A stretch of DNA of 64,000 nucleotides, from the NCBI GenBank assembly GCA_905160935.1, contig CAJHZI010000806.1, forward strand, positions 450,501-514,500. The letters run 5' to 3'. Origin of the DNA: Enchytraeus crypticus (lineage: Eukaryota; Annelida; Clitellata; Enchytraeida; Enchytraeidae). Positions 59,114-64,000 of this stretch are shown here, piece after piece. Numbering within the stretch: position 1 is the stretch's first letter; each line of letters opens with the position of its first letter. The position numbers and the translations under genes were made by a program. The notes beneath the pieces are model-generated. The model did not search any database. It was given only the letters and a program-made list of their open reading frames with translations, and was not told the DNA's origin.

Positions 59114-62100
59114 TCTCAGGTCACATGGGGTTTGGCTACAACACTCTAGTCTTTCTCTCTGTATCGCTGCTTGCCACTCTGCCCGTCCTACTGGCTATCT
59201 GTATATGTTGCTACACGAGAGGGGAGAGGGATTCGGACTCGGAGGGGGGCTCTAGTGAGGGGGAGGATGAAACAGATGTGGGGGGATTTGCAGCGGATAG
59301 GATTAGACTACTCAAACAGAAAACAGAGCAGATACTTTGTGCCAGCAACAACAATAACAGCCTGAACAAGGAAATAGTCAGGTGTGCAGCCTATGAAAAT
59401 TTTGTGTTTTGTTCGTTTGGTAACCAGCATGACACATCGCACGTATTACAACGTCAGGGTCGTGTTAGAGACGTCCCTGACATTGCCTTATGGCGAGGAA
59501 TCGGATGATAAATTTGTAGTGATTGATTGATTACATAATTTCCTTTATTAATTTCTGTTTTTGTATTTTCGCTACTCCTGTTTTCCTCCCACTTTTATTA
59601 GTAATTATATAATCTTTTCCTTTTGATAGCGCATCGATTGTAATCGGCCGTATTTAAGAATAACCTTCCTACATCCCGGATTTTTATTCATTGAAAGCTG
59701 TCAACACTCCACCTTCCACGGTGATCGCCCGTGATGGCCCCTCCAACTACAAGCCGGACTCGACGTTGCTTAACTTCGTTTATTACTACGTGTGCTAAAC
59801 TACATGTATGTACATTAAACTACGCCCCAAAAATTGCCTGCGGCATTCAGTTATTGATTCAATAAATGCAAATTTTAGGATTATTTATTGCTGTGTATTT
59901 TCTGAGTGTATTCATTCATCCACAAAGTCATGATTATGAAGTTGTGCAGGGGAAGTGCAGCGATTTCTTATTTGAGTGGAATCATTTAATATAAAATTAA
60001 AATCGTAACCTTATCTCGACCCTAGCTGAACTGAGATTCAAGGAAAGATAATGCTCCCATAAAATCCTGATCCGCCCGTCCCAGACAGTATCCTTGAGAT
60101 AGAGAAACAGACGCTAAACTACGTTATGTAGCTAAATTTCTGTAAAAGCTGGTAAAAAGCTAATGTTAACGTCAGTTTCCTCACTCGAAAGCGATATCAG
60201 TGACGGGCGAGCCCAGGATTTGAACCCCGCACATACTGATCCGCGGTCGAATAACTTACCGACATCGCGACTTACTCCAGCCGTGGCGATGTCGATAAGA
60301 TCCATCTTGTAACGTTGGGGGTAGTAGTATTACTATAGATGGACTTAATTACTATGAGTGTCTTAATAGCGTAGGGGTAACATCATGAAGTTTTAAATGA
60401 CAGATCCTGAGGTGAATTGAACCGTCGTGGGTTCGAATCCCGGTCGCACTGATCTGAGAGTAAAATCTCGGACATTCACTGGACTGGTTATACGGATAAT
60501 GGTCTAAATTACCTAACGGTTTAAACATATGGTATTAAAAAGTGATAGATATCAATATAGTTGATTATTCACTATATGCGTGTTTACTTACTTACTTGAC
60601 TGGCTGTCAGTTTACCCAGGCTTGCAGCTGACGGTGGTCAGTTAACGGTCAAGGGAGTTCAGCCGGACACATTTGCCCAGTGGTCACTCAGTAAATCTTT
60701 GGGACTTACCAGTACTGAGTCACTGCCCACTTCATCCAGGCTGGCTGAGTCACCGGCCCTGGTCAGTACTGGTGCACTTTTGAAATATCTACACTTATTT
60801 ATGAATTAGTAAAAATTCATGAAATTAAGTAGAAAATAAAGGTGTCTGAAAGGAGTCAAAAGTAAAATATACTTTTAAGCTGTAAAATTTTCCGAGTGTT
60901 TATTCTCATATGTTCCACATTATCTGCCGTATTTCGCGGTCAGCAAATGATAAATCTATTCAAAATTTTAAATTAAATTAAATTAATATAGATATTAGAA
61001 ATTAAATCAATTTTTAAAGGGAAATTAAATTATTAAAAATCTCATTTCTCTGTTCTTCGCTGCTTTAGCAATACTCTCTCTCTCTCTTAGTGCACTCCCT
61101 ACTGGCAGGTCCATGGTACATAACGCCTCCACTCTTCTCTGTCTTCCGCCTTCCTCTTCATTTCAACATATGAGTGGGTCTTTAAATCATCTAACATACC
61201 TAATCTCGGCCTGCCCCTGCCTCTTTTTCCTTCCATTCTACCTTCTATGACCTCTTGTAATAGACCTTCCCCCCTTAGAATGTGTCCTATCCATCTCTTC
61301 TTCCTATTTCTTAATACATTTATCAACTGTCTATCTGTGCCAACTCTCTCCAGGACTTCCTCATTTGTAACCTTTCGAGTCCAGCTAATCCTCTCCATTC
61401 TCTCCAAATCCACATTTCCAATGCCTCCAGTTTCCTAATATCTTCCTTTCTTTAGGTCCATGTTTCACATCCATATAATAGCGTAGTCCAAACCAAAGTT
61501 TTCACTATCTTTATCTTTGTGTCTTTCTTTAGACTTTTTGTTAATAGTTCTATTCTACTACTAAAGGCCGTTGTTGCTTGTGCAATCCTACTGCATATAT
61601 CTGTCTCACATTTCCCGTCATCGGTTATAGTATGACCAAAATATTTGAAACTCCTTACGTGTTCCGATTTCGTACCATTTATTGTGATATTAACTTCACC
61701 TTTATTATTGGACACTCTCATAACCTTGGTCTCTTTTATATTAATCTTCATGCCATATCTTAGGGCCGTATCATTCAGCCTATCCATTATCTTCTGCAAT
61801 CCAATTTCGCTGCCCGCTACCATTCCTTGGTCATCTGCAAATCGTACATCTTGTAACAAATTCCCTCCTACTTTTATACCTTCTTCCAAGCCTTCCATGG
61901 CTTCCTCCATCATTGCCTCAGCGTAAATGTTAAACAGCAGCGGCGAAATGCTACAACCTTGTCTTACTCTACGTCCTATTTCACCTTCTTCTGAGTATTC
62001 TTGTTGGATTTTGATTACTGCTCATTGATTCATGTACAAGTTCAAAATTTGTCTGGTATCTCTCCAGTCAATTCCTATTCTTTTTAAGATATTCATCATA

Positions 62101-63819
62101 GTTATCCAATCAATCCTATCAAAGGCCTTCTCGAAGTCTACAAAGCATACAAAAACGTCATTACCATATTCTAAGTTTCTTTCGGAAAGAACCCGCATTA
62201 CTCCTATTGCTTCTCTTGTGCCGCATCCTTTCCTAAAACCAAATTGTGTCTTGCTCAGTATCATCTCTGCTTTCGACTGAATGCGATTATTTACTATCTT
62301 TAATAAGATCTTCGATGCATGAGGTATTAAGCTGATTGTTCTGTAATCCGAACACTCCACAGCATTGACTTTTTTGGGAATTGGAATCATCGCTGACTTG
62401 GTAAAGTCGTCTGGCGAAATACCCGTACTGTACACTTCCATACATACTTCCATTAACTTTTTGAGTGTTTCTCCTTCCAACATTTCCGAGAATTCTGCTG
62501 GGATTTCATTTATTCCGGCTGTCTTTCCCTTCTTCATACTGTTAATTGCAGAATAAATATCCTCCTTCATTAAATCGGGCCCCTTTTATAGTCTTCTCTG
62601 AGCAATACAACGCTAATATTTTCTGATATGTCTTTTGTAATTAAACTTTTTTGAAAATAAAGGTAGTTTAACAATAAAATTATAGTCGAACTAGCGTCAT
62701 TTGAAAGTTAGAACCGATTTGTTGTTTACGAAGCTAACACATGTTTTATGTTCTATTGCGCAGAACTGTATTTTATTCTGTTGTATTGTATTCTGTATCA
62801 TGATTTCATATTGCATATGATGTCGTAATGTATATGGTGCCGTATTGTATATGATGTCGTATTGCATATGATGTCTTATTTTATATGGTGTCGTATTATA
62901 TATGGTATCATATTGTATATAAAGTCTTACTGTATATGCTTTCGTATTGAATATGGTGTCGTATTGTATATGGTGTCGCATTGTATATATTGTCGTATTA
63001 TTGCATATGGTGTCGTATTGTATATGGTATCGTATTATATATTGTGTCGTATTGTATATGGTGTCGTATTGTATATAATGTCGTATTGTATATACGATGT
63101 CGTATTGCTGGAATGGTGTCGTATTGCGAAAGGTATCGCTGGAGCCAGTGGCGATGTTGTTAAGATACTCGCCCGCGGATCAGTATGTGCGGGGTTCAAA
63201 TCCTGGGCTCACCCGTCACTGATATCGCTTTCGAGTGAGGAAACTGACGTTAACCTTAGCTTTTTATTATTATTGTGTATATAATAGTCTAAAAAGCTGA
63301 GGGTAGCACCATGGTGTCGTATTGTACACGGTGTCGTATTATACACGGTGTCGTTTTGTATATGGTTTCGTGTTGTATATATGGTGTCGCATTGTATATA
63401 CGACGTCGTATTATACACGGTGTCGTATTGTACATTGTAGTCTAAAAGGCTGAAGGTAGCTCCCCCCACCTTCAGCGCCTCTGCCTCTTCCCTGCCCGCT
63501 GATCTCACCACACCTGAGGCCTCCCTCGAGAACCTGCGCTCCCCCACCCCCACCCTCCCTCTGTCCCCTCTCTGTCACCCAGAGCCCCCCACCCCGGGAC
63601 CTCTGGGTCGAATCCTGGTCCATCTCCAGTACAACGTAGACAAGACGACCCTGACCTTGCTGCTGATAAGCGCCAGTAATCTTCCGGCTAAGGACTTCTC
63701 CGGGACTAGTGATCCGTATGTGAAGATACTGCTGCTACCGGATCGTAAGCATAAGCTGTTGAGCAACATCAAGAGAAAGAGTTTGAATCCTCAGTGGAAT
63801 GAGACGTTCGCTTTTGAAG
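59114..63819 (+). CDS. SYT7: Synaptotagmin (SYT7-like): membrane-anchor exon and C2A exon, 3' end outside window
   Basis: The exon at about 59114-59381 encodes a short lumenal piece, a hydrophobic span ([19 protein letters not shown]) with Cys residues at its cytoplasmic edge, and an acidic Ser/Asp/Glu linker. The exon at about 63441/63460-63819 encodes a Pro/Ser-rich linker and then the C2A start: [42 protein letters not shown]. The first two Ca2+-ligand aspartates (in AKD and SDPY) are present. The closest remembered family is synaptotagmin 7, a Ca2+ sensor for slow exocytosis and membrane repair. The gene continues past the window, so the rest of C2A and C2B are not seen. The anchor exon is joined to the C2A exon by strand, spacing and topology only. 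An intervening linker exon is possible, and the phases match only if the acceptor at 63459 is not used directly after 59381. Confidence 0.8.
59545..59785 (-). mobile_element. Candidate 5S rRNA-derived SINE in synaptotagmin intron
   Basis: The minus strand has GAAGTTAAGCAACGTCGAGT and GGGCGATCACCGTGGAAGG, close to internal 5S rRNA segments. Partial bodies of the same family are near 17570-17720, 24360-24425 and 29545-29640. Confidence 0.62.
60148..60284 (-). mobile_element. SINE family B in synaptotagmin intron
   Basis: Complete minus-strand copy with B box GGGGTTCAAATCCTGGGC. Confidence 0.84.
60359..60592 (+). mobile_element. SINE family A
   Basis: Box A-like TAGCGTAGGGGTAACATCAT and a consensus B box GGTTCGAATCC at 60429-60439; the best-kept promoter of the seven copies. 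Confidence 0.88.
61078..62580 (-). mobile_element. Non-LTR retrotransposon (LINE) reverse transcriptase, 5'-truncated and broken
   Basis: On the minus strand, 62570 down to 61452 reads in one frame as reverse transcriptase, with a single in-frame TGA at 62022. Motif A is [15 protein letters not shown] and motif C is RFADDQ. The tail ETWT... then continues after a frameshift (61413-61099) with a C-terminal [14 protein letters not shown] and [20 protein letters not shown] region. The endonuclease half is absent. The 3' end (GGACCTGCCAGTAGG-type, GTGCACTAAGAG) runs into a (GA)n tract. The element lies antisense in the synaptotagmin intron. It belongs to the abundant invertebrate endonuclease-RT class; RTE versus Jockey/CR1 I leave open. 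Confidence 0.92.
62770..63440 (+). repeat. 17-20-bp array GTCGTATTGTATATGGT in synaptotagmin intron
   Basis: Degenerate units run from 62770 to the C2A acceptor, interrupted by SINE B (63138-63265). Confidence 0.88.
63138..63265 (+). mobile_element. SINE family B in synaptotagmin intron
   Basis: Complete copy inserted in the 17-20-bp GTCGTATTGTATATGGT array, 12 bp before the echo of the C2A exon acceptor. Confidence 0.85.
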
Positions 63820-64000
63820 GTTTGATTCTTAGATTTTTCTCTTTTGAAGGTTTGCTTCAGAGATTTTTCTCTTTTGATTCAGAGATTTTTCACTTTTGAA
63901 GGTTTGATTCAGAGATTTTTCTCTTTTGAAGGTTTGATTTAGAGATTTTTCGGTTTGGAAGGTTTGATTCAGAGATTTTTCTCTTATTCAAATCTTCCAG
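63812..64000 (+). repeat. 30-bp tandem repeat built on the C2A exon donor
   Basis: Unit CTTTTGAAGGTTTGATTCAG plus AGATTTTTCT. The first copy spans the exon end (GAAG|GTTTGA at 63819/63820). Further copies start near 63841, 63893, 63923 and 63953 with one short variant between; the array runs to the window end. Confidence 0.92.

Overview
The window is animal nuclear DNA: AT-rich, with long introns and standard-code exons bounded by GT/AG. It is packed with TA, CT/GA and trinucleotide microsatellites, several SINE families, LINE fragments and small DNA transposons. Nothing looks bacterial or viral. Gene content (kindlin, clan-2 P450, synaptotagmin, RBCC/TRIM protein) and repeat style fit a marine invertebrate, probably a lophotrochozoan. 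That placement is inference, not proof.

Layout. 1-13254: no coding exon recognised; tandem repeats, SINEs, LINE pieces and a MITE. 13255-27651 (+): ten exons of a kindlin/fermitin gene, complete to the stop but lacking the first coding exon. 27652-36953: 3' end of that gene, then repeat-filled intergenic DNA. 36954-44724 (+): a two-exon RING/B-box/coiled-coil (TRIM-type) gene that would encode about 2,328 residues, most of it disordered tail. 44725-48482: repeats. 48483-55237 (+): a complete six-exon cytochrome P450 of 497 residues. 55238-59113: repeats. 59114-63819 (+): a membrane-anchor exon and a first C2 (C2A) exon of a synaptotagmin, most like synaptotagmin 7, continuing past the window end.

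All four genes are on the + strand but have unrelated jobs: integrin activation, probable ubiquitin ligation, mono-oxygenation and Ca2+-dependent exocytosis. There is no operon logic.

The most unusual signal is at exon edges. Copies of exon-intron junctions recur as tandem or dispersed echoes in the adjoining intron: the acceptor of kindlin exon 6, the acceptor of P450 exon 3 (about seven degenerate units), and both the acceptor and the donor of the synaptotagmin C2A exon. One P450 junction unit also appears, fused to a SINE, inside a kindlin intron about 29 kb away. Second in interest is the TRIM protein, whose RING and first B-box each seem split by long low-complexity insertions and whose tail carries a coding repeat that packs eight TGACGTCA octamers into 250 bases. 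Third, LINE 3'-end copies carry a hairpin whose stem sequence differs between copies while pairing is kept.
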